Shown: one piece after another, positions 1 to 5,714 of the stretch
How positions within the stretch are numbered: position 1 is the first letter of the stretch
Layout: each line of letters starts with the position of its first letter
From: Deltaproteobacteria bacterium UBA2385
GTDB lineage: Bacteria; Myxococcota_A; UBA796; UBA2385
Direction: 5' to 3'
Length of the DNA stretch: 7,626 bases
NCBI GenBank assembly: GCA_002343455.1
Contig: DDSR01000402.1
Coordinates: 1 to 7,626, forward strand
The notes under the pieces: model-generated
What the model saw: only the letters and a program-made list of their open reading frames with translations
What the model was told of the DNA's origin: nothing
Databases searched by the model: none
Translations under genes and position numbers: made by a program

Positions 1-32
1 GAGAAATGTGGGTAATGATGAGCGTAGAACGG

Positions 33-119
33 GGGGAGGATAATAAATGGCTTGGCAGGCTAAATAGTCCTCCCCACAGCCCGCTGGGCGGAGGTGCCGG
101 TGGAGCCGGCGGAGGGGGG
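33..119. repeat. Compound palindromic intergenic repeat
   Basis: Three inverted repeats follow one another. GGGGAGGA (33-40) pairs with TCCTCCCC (68-75) across a 27-nt loop. GCCC (79-82) pairs with GGGC (86-89) around GCT. GCCGG (96-100) pairs with CCGGC (106-110) around TGGAG. The segment from about 68 to 119 also has the alternating CCTCCCC / GGAGG / GGAGGGGGG layout of small intergenic palindromic repeats common in GC-rich proteobacterial genomes. Whether it is a dispersed repeat cannot be shown from one copy. It could also act as a transcription terminator for a gene ending to the left, though there is no T-tract. Confidence 0.45.
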
Positions 120-190
120 CGAACGTCAGGCAGTCTCATGAGCAGAGGCAGTCGAAATGGAACAATCCCCCCATGGGTGCCGAATCCTCG

Positions 191-235
191 CGCGCCCCCA
201 CAATACGACCTGTAGGGGCGCGATTCATCGCGCCC
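191..235. repeat. REP-like tripartite palindrome upstream of pth2
   Basis: Two mutually exclusive hairpins share a middle arm. Left hairpin: CGCGCCCC plus ACA (191-202, one interior mismatch) against TGT plus GGGGCGCG (211-222), with loop ATACGACC. Right hairpin: GGGCGCGAT (216-224) against ATCGCGCCC (227-235), a perfect 9-bp stem with only TC between the arms. The TGTAGGGGC core followed by a GC-rich self-complementary hairpin resembles, from memory, a REP-like or MITE-like intergenic repeat family seen in several GC-rich phyla. It ends 27 nt before the pth2 start, next to the putative promoter. Confidence 0.55.
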
Positions 236-250
236 GGATCTCCAGGACGC

Positions 251-256
251 TACACT
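251..256 (+). promoter_or_regulatory. Putative -10 element of pth2, possibly leaderless
   Basis: TACACT matches the sigma-70 -10 consensus at four of six positions and ends 6 nt before the ATG at 263. If it is the -10 element, transcription would start at or next to the ATG, giving a leaderless mRNA. This fits the absence of a Shine-Dalgarno sequence at usual distance: the bases just before ATG are CTCCCCCC, and the nearest AGGA (244-247) lies 15 nt away. No good -35 element is visible at the expected spacing, where the right arm of the palindrome sits. This is weak evidence from sequence alone. Confidence 0.3.
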
Positions 257-262
257 CCCCCC

Positions 263-682
263 ATGACCGACCGCCCCTTCAAGCAGGTCCTGCTCTACCG
301 CCGCGACCTCAACATGCGCAAAGGCAAGATCGCTGCGCAGTGCGCCCACGCCTCGCTCTCCGTCTTCCTGCGCCGCGAGGTCTCCGCCCCCGGCCTCGAC
401 CCCGCCCAGACGATGGTCCTGCAGCTCGACCCGATCATGCTGGCCTGGGCGCGGCACGGGCAGGCCAAGATCGTGCTCTCGGTCGACGACGAGGCCGCCC
501 TGCTGCGCGCCCACGCCCTCGCCCTCGAGGCCGGCCTGCCCACCGCGCTGATCCGCGACGCCGGCCACACCGAGTTCGCCGGCGTGCCGACCCTGACCGC
601 CTGCGCCATCGGCCCCGCCCGGCTGGAAGACATCGACCGCATCACCGGCCCCGAGGGCGCCGTGCCCACGAAGCTGGCCTGA
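263..682 (+). CDS. pth2: Peptidyl-tRNA hydrolase, Pth2 (archaeal/eukaryotic) type
   Basis: This 139-aa cytosolic protein should cleave the ester bond of peptidyl-tRNAs released prematurely from ribosomes, recycling tRNA. Family signatures seen: an N-terminal strand KQVLLYRRDLNM (residues 7-18), then KGKIAAQCAHAS (20-31), matching the family pattern K-G-K-x-A-x-Q-x-A-H-A; a second strand QAKIVLSV (67-74); and near the C-terminus GLPTALIRDAGHTE (91-104) followed by TLTACAIGPA. Length is close to the 115-140 aa of stand-alone Pth2 enzymes. I chose the ATG at 263 because homology begins within a few residues of it. The frame stays open to an ATG at 173, but that 30-residue extension crosses the palindromic repeat and looks non-coding. 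Pth2 is unrelated in fold to the usual bacterial Pth and is found in only a minority of bacteria. Its stop codon abuts that of convergent pyrC. Confidence 0.92.
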   Translation: MTDRPFKQVLLYRRDLNMRKGKIAAQCAHASLSVFLRREVSAPGLDPAQTMVLQLDPIMLAWARHGQAKIVLSVDDEAALLRAHALALEAGLPTALIRDAGHTEFAGVPTLTACAIGPARLEDIDRITGPEGAVPTKLA

Positions 683-685
683 TCA
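680..685. other. TGATCA: both stop codons of two convergent genes
   Basis: The palindrome TGATCA supplies TGA for pth2 (680-682, plus strand) and TGA for pyrC (683-685, read on the minus strand). The two coding regions therefore meet with no spacer. The surrounding bases form an imperfect palindrome (GGC-C-TGATCA-GCC, 675-688 region). No terminator-like hairpin with a T-run is visible on either side, so the two transcripts probably overlap at their 3' ends. Confidence 0.8.
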
Positions 686-1717
686 GCCCACCCGCCAGCC
701 CAGCTCCTCGCCCGCCAGGAACCACCGCACCTCGCCCTCCGGCCCGGCCACCTGCACAGTCTCCGGCACGGTCCAGCGCTCCCGGCGCAGCTCGACCGTG
801 TCCTCGTTCACCGGCAAGCCATAGAAGGCCGGTCCGTGCTCACTCGCGAAGGCCTGCAGCCGGTCCAGCCGCCCGGCCTGCTCGAAGGCCGCCGCGTACA
901 GCTCCAGCGCATGGGGCGCCGTGTAGCAGCCGGCGCAGCCCGAGGCGCACTCCTTGGCCCCGCGCGAGTGAGGGGCGCTGTCGGTCCCGAGAAAGAACGC
1001 TGGGTGCCCCGAGGTGGCGGCCTCCAGCAGGGCCCGGCGATGCTCGGCCCGCTTGAGGACGGGCAGGCAGTACAGATGGGGCTTGATGCCTCCGACCAGC
1101 ATGGCGTTGCGGTCCAGCAGCAGGTGGTGGGCGGTCAGGGTGCAACCGACCCGCGGCCAGGCCTCGCGCACGAAGTCGACCGCCTGCCGGGTGGTGGCGT
1201 GCTCGAAGACGACCCGCAGCCCGGGGTGCTCAGCAAGCAGCGGGACCAGGACGGTGTCGATGAACACGGCCTCGCGGTCGAAGATGTCGACCCCGGGATC
1301 GGTCACCTCGCCGTGGACCAGCAGCGGCAGGCCGAGGCGCTCCAGCCTCTCCAGGACCGGCCGCACCCGGGAGAGCTGCGTCACGCCGTCCTGCGAGTTG
1401 GTGGTCGCCCCCGCCGGGTAGTACTTCACCGCGACGATCTGTCCATCGCGGGCGCCGGCCTCGATGTCGTCGGGATCGCTGCCCTCGGTCAGGTACAGCG
1501 TCATCAGCGGCTGGAAGCGGCTGCCGGCCGGGAGGCAGGCCTGGATGCGCTCCCGGTAGGCGACGGCCTGGGCGGCGCGCACCACGGGCGGGCGCAGGTT
1601 GGGCATGACGATGGCCCGGCCCATCACGGCGGCGGTGGCGGGCAGGACGGCCTCGAGCATGGCCCCGTCGCGCAGGTGCAGGTGCCAGTCGTCGGGGCGG
1701 CGGAGGACCAGGCTCAT
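683..1717 (-). CDS. pyrC: Dihydroorotase, class II (E. coli PyrC type)
   Basis: This 344-aa cytosolic zinc enzyme interconverts N-carbamoyl-L-aspartate and L-dihydroorotate, the third step of de novo pyrimidine synthesis. The catalytic set is complete: HLHLRD with metal ligands H12 and H14, the carboxylated lysine K98 in VAVKYYPAGATT, H135 in LLVHGE, H173 in FEHATT and D246 in GTDSAPH. Each lies exactly four residues before its counterpart in 348-aa E. coli PyrC as I recall it (16, 18, 102, 139, 177, 250). The substrate-covering loop threonines are present at T105-T106. The frame continues open upstream to 2221, but homology begins at the ATG at 1717, which has a strong AAGGAG site. That ATG overlaps the stop of the SGNH-like gene (ATGA), so translation is probably coupled. 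This is a housekeeping enzyme at the end of a glycan-acylation operon, and no allosteric or fused domain is present. Confidence 0.97.
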   Translation of the reverse strand: MSLVLRRPDDWHLHLRDGAMLEAVLPATAAVMGRAIVMPNLRPPVVRAAQAVAYRERIQACLPAGSRFQPLMTLYLTEGSDPDDIEAGARDGQIVAVKYYPAGATTNSQDGVTQLSRVRPVLERLERLGLPLLVHGEVTDPGVDIFDREAVFIDTVLVPLLAEHPGLRVVFEHATTRQAVDFVREAWPRVGCTLTAHHLLLDRNAMLVGGIKPHLYCLPVLKRAEHRRALLEAATSGHPAFFLGTDSAPHSRGAKECASGCAGCYTAPHALELYAAAFEQAGRLDRLQAFASEHGPAFYGLPVNEDTVELRRERWTVPETVQVAGPEGEVRWFLAGEELGWRVG

Positions 1718-4230
1718 GGGGAGTCTCCTTCGGGGGGCGCGGCGCTCTCGATCACGACCTGCTTCAGCACGAGGTAGGGCGCGTCGGCCGGGGTGGAGAG
1801 GCGCAGGCGCAGGCCGGGGCCGCCGGCCCCCACGGGCGAGGGCAGGCGCAGCGCGACGGGCTCCTCGCCGAAGGAGTCGATGGCCACGTCCTGGTCGACG
1901 AGCAGCTCCTCTCCCGCGTACAGCTGCACCTTCATGCTGCGCCCGGCCTCGCCCGTGTTCGGCAGGACCCGGGCCTGGACCTTCAGCCACTCGGCGCCGC
2001 GCTGGAGCGTCAGCAGGCCCTTGGGCTTGACCTCCCGCAGCGCCGTCTGGCCCGGGTAGAGCCACCACATGCCCTTGCAGAAAGGCTTGGGATCGAGCTG
2101 GACTCGGTAGCTGCGGCCGTTGCGGACGGGGTCGCTGCCATCGCTGGCCAGCAGCAGGACCTCCTTGGCGACATGGCAGTAGTCGCCGGCCTCGCCCTGG
2201 CCCTTGCTGAGCGGGCCGCACTTCGCGTTGCGCCCGGGGAGCGGCTGCCCGTCTTCGAGCACCATCACCGGTGAACAGTCGTACTCGCCGATGGCCTTCT
2301 GTACGAGCAGGTTGCTGAGGGGCTCCAGGCCCGGGACCCAGATCTTGCCGACCTTGGGGGCCGGGCCGGCGACGGGGACGGCCTTGGGGGCGATGACCGG
2401 CGGCTCACCCTCGTACTCCGGCCCGTAGGCGCTGCCGCCGATCAGCCGCAGCGTGGCGTTGCTGCTGTCACCGCCCACCAGCCAGACGAGGGTGTCGGGC
2501 GAGTCGCCCAGGCCCAGGGCGCTGAGGAGCGAGGTCCCGCCGTCGACCGGCGACTCGACCCTCAGGCGCAAGGGGCCGGCGACCGGCGGGAGGCTCAGCC
2601 GGGCCTCACGCAGGCTGGGAGCCCCCCCCTCGACCGGGGCGAAGGGAGCCGCGCCCAGCTCCGTCCCCTGGTCGTCGACCGCCACCAGCCGGGAGGCCGC
2701 GCCTTGCATCAGCTCGGTCAGCTCGGCCTGGACCGCCAGAGAGCCGCCTTGGACGGCGAAGCCATCGGCGAGGCGGAGCTCCAGCCCGGTGCCGGCGTAG
2801 AGCCAGCGCCAGCGGCGGCCGCTGGGGGTCACGATCTCGGCGGCCGGGTCGAGCCGGGCTTGAACGGAGAGACCGTCCATGAACTTGCCCTGAGCCGGGA
2901 GCGCGCTGCGTCGAGGGCTGATCCACAGCGACCTGCCCAGGTGGACGAAGCTGCCAGAGCAGCCCTCGGCCATCGCCTTGCGGCCCTTCAGGCGGGTCAG
3001 GGGCTCGCCGTCCTGCAGCACCTGGATGGGCTCTCCGTTGAAGACCTGGAGGTCCTGCAGGCGGTCGGTGCTGAGCCGGCCCCAGCCCTTCAGCTCGAAG
3101 AGCATCACGCAGGGGCCGTCGACGGTGGCGGTCGCGGGGTCCAGCGCGGGCAGCGCCGGTGGGCTGCCCAGGCGGACGACCTCGTCGGCGACGACCGGCA
3201 GGGCCGCGGGCGCCAGCTGGCCCTCCTTGTCGGCTCCGATGCGGACCAGCTCGGTCGCCAGGGCCTTGGTGAAGGCCTCTCGCCCGCGGGCGTTGAGGTG
3301 GGTGGCGTCTCGGAAGGAGGACTCCGGCAGGCCCAGGCCGCTGAGGTCGATGTAGCCGGCGCCGTTGTCGTTGAGCCAGGCGACCAGGTCGCGGGCGGCC
3401 TCGGCGCTGCCCGGCGCGGTCGCCGCCGAGCTGGGCGGCAGGGGGGCGCGGACGAAGACGATCCGGGCCTGGGAGGAGGTCGCCAGCTCGACCAGGTCCG
3501 GCACGAAGGAGTCGGCGATGGCCAGCTCCCCCTCGGCGCGCGCCCGACGCTCCACCTCGACCACCGGGATCACCCGCCGCTGCAGGGCGAAGTCGCTGCG
3601 GTCGTCCTCCTCGAAGACGCGCTGAGAGGCCTCTCCGGCGCGCTCTCGGGCGCGGGTGACGCTGGTGCCGTCGCTGCGCAGGAAGAAGAGCCGGCCGGCC
3701 TCGATGAAGGCCTCTCGCAGGGCGGCGCGGCGCAGCCGGACCCGCTCGGGCACGCTGCCCACCTGCTGCCCCAGGCTCTTGCGGGCGATGACGGGCTCGT
3801 CAACGCCGACATGCTCGGCCAGCGCCTTGCGCTGCATCTCGGTGCGGACCTGGGTCTGGGTGAAGAAGTCCAGGGTGCCGATGACGAGCACCAGCTCGGG
3901 CCGGTAGCCGTTGGCCAGGACCCGGTTCTTGTAGACCGCGTACCAGGTGGGCGGGGGCGAGGCGAAGACGGTCAGGGACAAGAGTGGCTTGCCGCCCATC
4001 GCTTTGCCTAGGGCCGGCAGGTCGACGGCGTGCTCGGCGATGGAGTTGCCCAGGATCAGCACCTGGGGCGGCCTCTCGGCCAGGCGAGCCTCCATCGCCA
4101 GGGCGGCCGGCGTGCGCTCCTCTTCCACGGGCGCCCAGAGCATGGCCACCGCGGCCCCGATCAGGAGCAGCGGCAGCAGCAGGGCGAGGGCGCGAGCGAC
4201 CCGCTCAGAACTGGAAGTAGATGAAGTCAT
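1714..4230 (-). CDS. Membrane-anchored SGNH-like protein with duplicated C-terminal modules
   Basis: This 838-aa protein is probably the periplasmic partner of the MBOAT protein encoded just upstream, transferring or removing acetyl groups on a surface glycan. An N-terminal signal anchor (hydrophobic residues 13-32) should hold it in the inner membrane facing the periplasm. Residues about 55-332 look like an SGNH/GDSL domain: block I is VLILGNSIAEH with nucleophile candidate S63 (GNS instead of GDS), a central strand is VLVIGTLDFF (114-123) where a GxND block would be expected, and block V is RDATHLN with D308 and H311. Residues 350-838 are rich in predicted beta strands and contain two related ~170-190-aa modules (about 390-560 and 643-830). 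Six cysteines (374, 424, 652, 671, 685, 718) lie in this part and could form periplasmic disulfides. The start has no clear Shine-Dalgarno site but overlaps the MBOAT gene by 26 nt, so coupled translation is likely. The family-level role is inferred from motifs and the neighbour; the substrate is unknown. Confidence 0.75.
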   Translation of the reverse strand: MTSSTSSSERVARALALLLPLLLIGAAVAMLWAPVEEERTPAALAMEARLAERPPQVLILGNSIAEHAVDLPALGKAMGGKPLLSLTVFASPPPTWYAVYKNRVLANGYRPELVLVIGTLDFFTQTQVRTEMQRKALAEHVGVDEPVIARKSLGQQVGSVPERVRLRRAALREAFIEAGRLFFLRSDGTSVTRARERAGEASQRVFEEDDRSDFALQRRVIPVVEVERRARAEGELAIADSFVPDLVELATSSQARIVFVRAPLPPSSAATAPGSAEAARDLVAWLNDNGAGYIDLSGLGLPESSFRDATHLNARGREAFTKALATELVRIGADKEGQLAPAALPVVADEVVRLGSPPALPALDPATATVDGPCVMLFELKGWGRLSTDRLQDLQVFNGEPIQVLQDGEPLTRLKGRKAMAEGCSGSFVHLGRSLWISPRRSALPAQGKFMDGLSVQARLDPAAEIVTPSGRRWRWLYAGTGLELRLADGFAVQGGSLAVQAELTELMQGAASRLVAVDDQGTELGAAPFAPVEGGAPSLREARLSLPPVAGPLRLRVESPVDGGTSLLSALGLGDSPDTLVWLVGGDSSNATLRLIGGSAYGPEYEGEPPVIAPKAVPVAGPAPKVGKIWVPGLEPLSNLLVQKAIGEYDCSPVMVLEDGQPLPGRNAKCGPLSKGQGEAGDYCHVAKEVLLLASDGSDPVRNGRSYRVQLDPKPFCKGMWWLYPGQTALREVKPKGLLTLQRGAEWLKVQARVLPNTGEAGRSMKVQLYAGEELLVDQDVAIDSFGEEPVALRLPSPVGAGGPGLRLRLSTPADAPYLVLKQVVIESAAPPEGDSP
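1725..1730 (-). promoter_or_regulatory. Ribosome binding site of pyrC
   Basis: On the minus strand AAGGAG is followed by a 7-nt spacer (ACTCCCC) and the ATG at 1717. It lies inside the last codons of the preceding gene. It decides the pyrC start against the much longer open frame reaching 2221. Confidence 0.75.
1741..2304 (-). repeat. C-terminal module B of the SGNH-like protein
   Basis: This encodes residues about 643-830. Landmarks are VLEDGQPL (657-664), a cysteine-containing segment DYCHVAKEVLLLAS (683-696), WWLYPG (722-727) and WLKVQARVL (748-756). From VLxDGxPL to WLY is 66 residues here against 72 in module A, and from WLY to VQA is 28 against 24. The similarity is diverged, so this is an old duplication. 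Module limits are approximate. Confidence 0.5.
2551..3063 (-). repeat. C-terminal module A of the SGNH-like protein
   Basis: This encodes residues about 390-560. Landmarks are VLQDGEPL (404-411), a segment around C424 to S438, an Arg/Trp stretch ending WLYAG (476-480), and SLAVQAEL (497-504). The same landmarks recur in order and at similar spacing in module B. Fold unknown; an all-beta carbohydrate-binding type is a reasonable guess. Module limits are approximate. Confidence 0.5.
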
Positions 4231-5629
4231 TGCCGACGTTTCGGTAGAACACGAAGATCCCCAGGGCGGCGACCGCCCAGCCGGTCGTCTGTATGGGCAG
4301 GTACCAGGGCGAGGTGTGCAGCCGAGGCTGGACGAAGCGCTCCCAGCAGAGCACGGCCACCATCGGCGCCGCGGTGAAGGCGCAGACGCCCAGCATCACC
4401 CAGGTCGCCACCCACTCGTCGGGGCTCGCCGAGAAGGGGCTCTGGCTGAGGTACAGGGTCAGCCGGTCCAGGCGGGTCTCGCGGAAGATCATCCAGCCCA
4501 GCAGGGTGAAGCCGAACATGATGACGACGGCGGCGGCCTCGCCCAGCGGCAGGCCGGCGGGGCGGGCGTTGCGGATGGCGTCGGGGATGCGGCGGGTGAC
4601 CAGGCGGTACCCCGTCAGCAGGGCGGCGTGGTAGGCGCCCCAGAGGATGAAGGTCCAGGCGGCCCCGTGCCAGAGGCCGGAGAGCACCATGGCGATGAAG
4701 GTGCTGCGGGTGGTCGCCCAGAACCCGCCGCGGGAGCCACCGGTCGGGATGTAGAGGTAGTCCCGGATCCAGGTCGAGAAGCTGACGTGCCAGCGCTTCC
4801 AGAACTCCGAGGGGTTGGCCGAGAGGTAGGGGTGCTTGAAGTTCTCGATCAGCTCGAAGCCGAGCATCCGGGCCACGCCGCGGGCGATGTCGGTGTAGCC
4901 CGAGAAGTCGGCCAGGATCTGGATGGCGAAGCCCAGCGTGGCCGCCCAGATGAGCGGGCCGCTGGGCTCCTTCAGGATGAAGACCTTGTCGACGTAGGGA
5001 GCGATCGTGTCGGCGCAGACGACCTTCTTGAAGGCGCCCCACATGGCCAGGGCCACCCCCGAGCGGACCGCCGCCCAGGAGAAGACGCGGTCGACCTCCA
5101 TCTGGCGCAGCAGGTTGCCGGCGCGCTCGACCGGGCCGGCGACGAGCTGGGGGAAGAAGCTGACGAAGCCGACGTAGTCCAGGAAGTTGCGCCGCGGCTG
5201 GAGCTCGCCCCGGTAGACGTCGATCGTGTAGGACATCGTCTGGAAGGTGTAGAAGCTGATCCCGACCGGCAGGAAGACGCCCAGGGTGTGGACGCTGGTC
5301 TGCAGGCCGATGGCGTCGAAGACCACCAGGAAGTTCTCGATGAAGAAGTCGACGTACTTGAAGTAGCCGAGCATGCCGAGGTTGCCGGTCATGCTGATGA
5401 GCAGGAAGATGCGCTTGCGATCGGGCCAGCGGACCATGCCCAGGCCCATGAAGTAGTCCAGGACGCTGCTGCCGTAGAGCAGGATCAAGAACCAGGGGTG
5501 GACCCAGCCGTAGAACAGCGCGCTGACGGCCACCAGCAGGACGTTCTGCATCCAGCGCCGCGGCAGGGCCCAGTAGACGACGAAGACCGTCATCATCAAC
5601 CAGAGGAACTCGACCTGGATGAACGTCAT
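4205..5629 (-). CDS. AlgI-like membrane-bound O-acyltransferase (MBOAT)
   Basis: This 474-aa polytopic inner-membrane protein should take an acyl (usually acetyl) group from a cytoplasmic donor and pass it outward to modify an extracytoplasmic polysaccharide. The whole chain matches the AlgI branch. It starts MTFIQVEFL, like the N-terminus of AlgI relatives, which supports this ATG. It then has ISFYTFQTMSYTIDVYRG (124-141), LVAGPVERA (162-170), SGYTDIARG (243-251), FWKRWHVSFSTWIRDYLYIP (276-295) and SGLWHGAAWTFILWG (317-331). H281 and H321 are the two conserved histidines, the latter the usual catalytic candidate. The C-terminus FIYFQF is also typical. Length is normal for the family. No strong Shine-Dalgarno site precedes the ATG. 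Its end overlaps the start of the SGNH-like gene by 26 nt, and MBOAT plus SGNH pairs are the usual acetylation set. The glycan cannot be named: alginate genes are absent here, so algI is not assigned. Confidence 0.93.
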   Translation of the reverse strand: MTFIQVEFLWLMMTVFVVYWALPRRWMQNVLLVAVSALFYGWVHPWFLILLYGSSVLDYFMGLGMVRWPDRKRIFLLISMTGNLGMLGYFKYVDFFIENFLVVFDAIGLQTSVHTLGVFLPVGISFYTFQTMSYTIDVYRGELQPRRNFLDYVGFVSFFPQLVAGPVERAGNLLRQMEVDRVFSWAAVRSGVALAMWGAFKKVVCADTIAPYVDKVFILKEPSGPLIWAATLGFAIQILADFSGYTDIARGVARMLGFELIENFKHPYLSANPSEFWKRWHVSFSTWIRDYLYIPTGGSRGGFWATTRSTFIAMVLSGLWHGAAWTFILWGAYHAALLTGYRLVTRRIPDAIRNARPAGLPLGEAAAVVIMFGFTLLGWMIFRETRLDRLTLYLSQSPFSASPDEWVATWVMLGVCAFTAAPMVAVLCWERFVQPRLHTSPWYLPIQTTGWAVAALGIFVFYRNVGNDFIYFQF

Positions 5630-5714
5630 GGCCGGACCGGGTTGCGCGGGGAGGCGCTGGGACTAGCACGATCCCGTCTCGGGCGATAGCAGGCGGGCTT
5701 GCCCGGAGGAGCGT
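5630..5714. promoter_or_regulatory. Divergent intergenic region between the MBOAT operon and the 600-aa gene
   Basis: These 85 bases should hold promoters for both directions. On the plus strand a weak sigma-70-like pair can be drawn: TTGCGC (5642-5647), 16-nt spacer, TAGCAC (5664-5669), only three of six matches in each. No convincing minus-strand promoter is seen. Small palindromes are present (CCCG-TCT-CGGG at 5673-5683; CGGGC-TT-GCCCG at 5694-5705), but none is long enough to call an operator. Confidence 0.35.
5705..5710 (+). promoter_or_regulatory. Ribosome binding site for the 600-aa gene
   Basis: GGAGGA lies 4 nt before GTG at 5715 and favours that GTG over the in-frame ATG at 5730, which has no purine-rich site at suitable distance. 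Confidence 0.65.

Larger units (their letters stand above)
1..262. other. Gene-free leader region with palindromic repeats
   Basis: No convincing coding sequence is seen before the pth2 start. The first ~70 bases are clearly more AT-rich than the rest. Reading frame 1 carries clustered stops (TAA 13-15, TGA 16-18, TGA 19-21, TAG 25-27), so an upstream plus-strand gene could end at base 15, but only four codons of it would be visible. The remainder holds two palindromic blocks listed separately, an 8-nt direct repeat AGGCAGTC (128-135 and 146-153), and the presumed pth2 promoter. The frame open from 6 to 215 would give a Gly/Pro/Ser-rich peptide without recognisable features, and I consider it non-coding. 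Confidence 0.6.

Noticed and set aside
6..215. 69-codon frame at the left edge
   Set aside because: It consists mainly of the repeat block translated as Gly/Ser/Pro and has no ribosome binding site or recognisable motif.
173..262. 30-codon N-terminal extension of pth2
   Set aside because: It runs through the palindromic repeat, has no family similarity, and known Pth2 proteins begin near the ATG at 263.
1718..2221. N-terminal extension of pyrC in the same frame
   Set aside because: It would add about 168 Arg/Pro/Gly-rich residues over the end of the SGNH-like gene. PyrC homology and an AAGGAG site both place the start at 1717.
2704..4011. Open plus-strand frame of 435 codons
   Set aside because: It is antisense to the SGNH-like gene, which shows conserved SGNH blocks and a signal anchor; the antisense product is low-complexity.
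3947..5689. Open plus-strand frame of 580 codons
   Set aside because: It lies antisense to the MBOAT gene, whose protein matches its family end to end. The antisense product is a low-complexity Glu/Asp/Gly/Val-rich chain typical of GC-rich shadow frames.
5673..5705. Short palindromes in the divergent intergenic region as an operator
   Set aside because: Stems are only 4-5 bp with 2-3-nt loops, which is expected by chance at this GC content.
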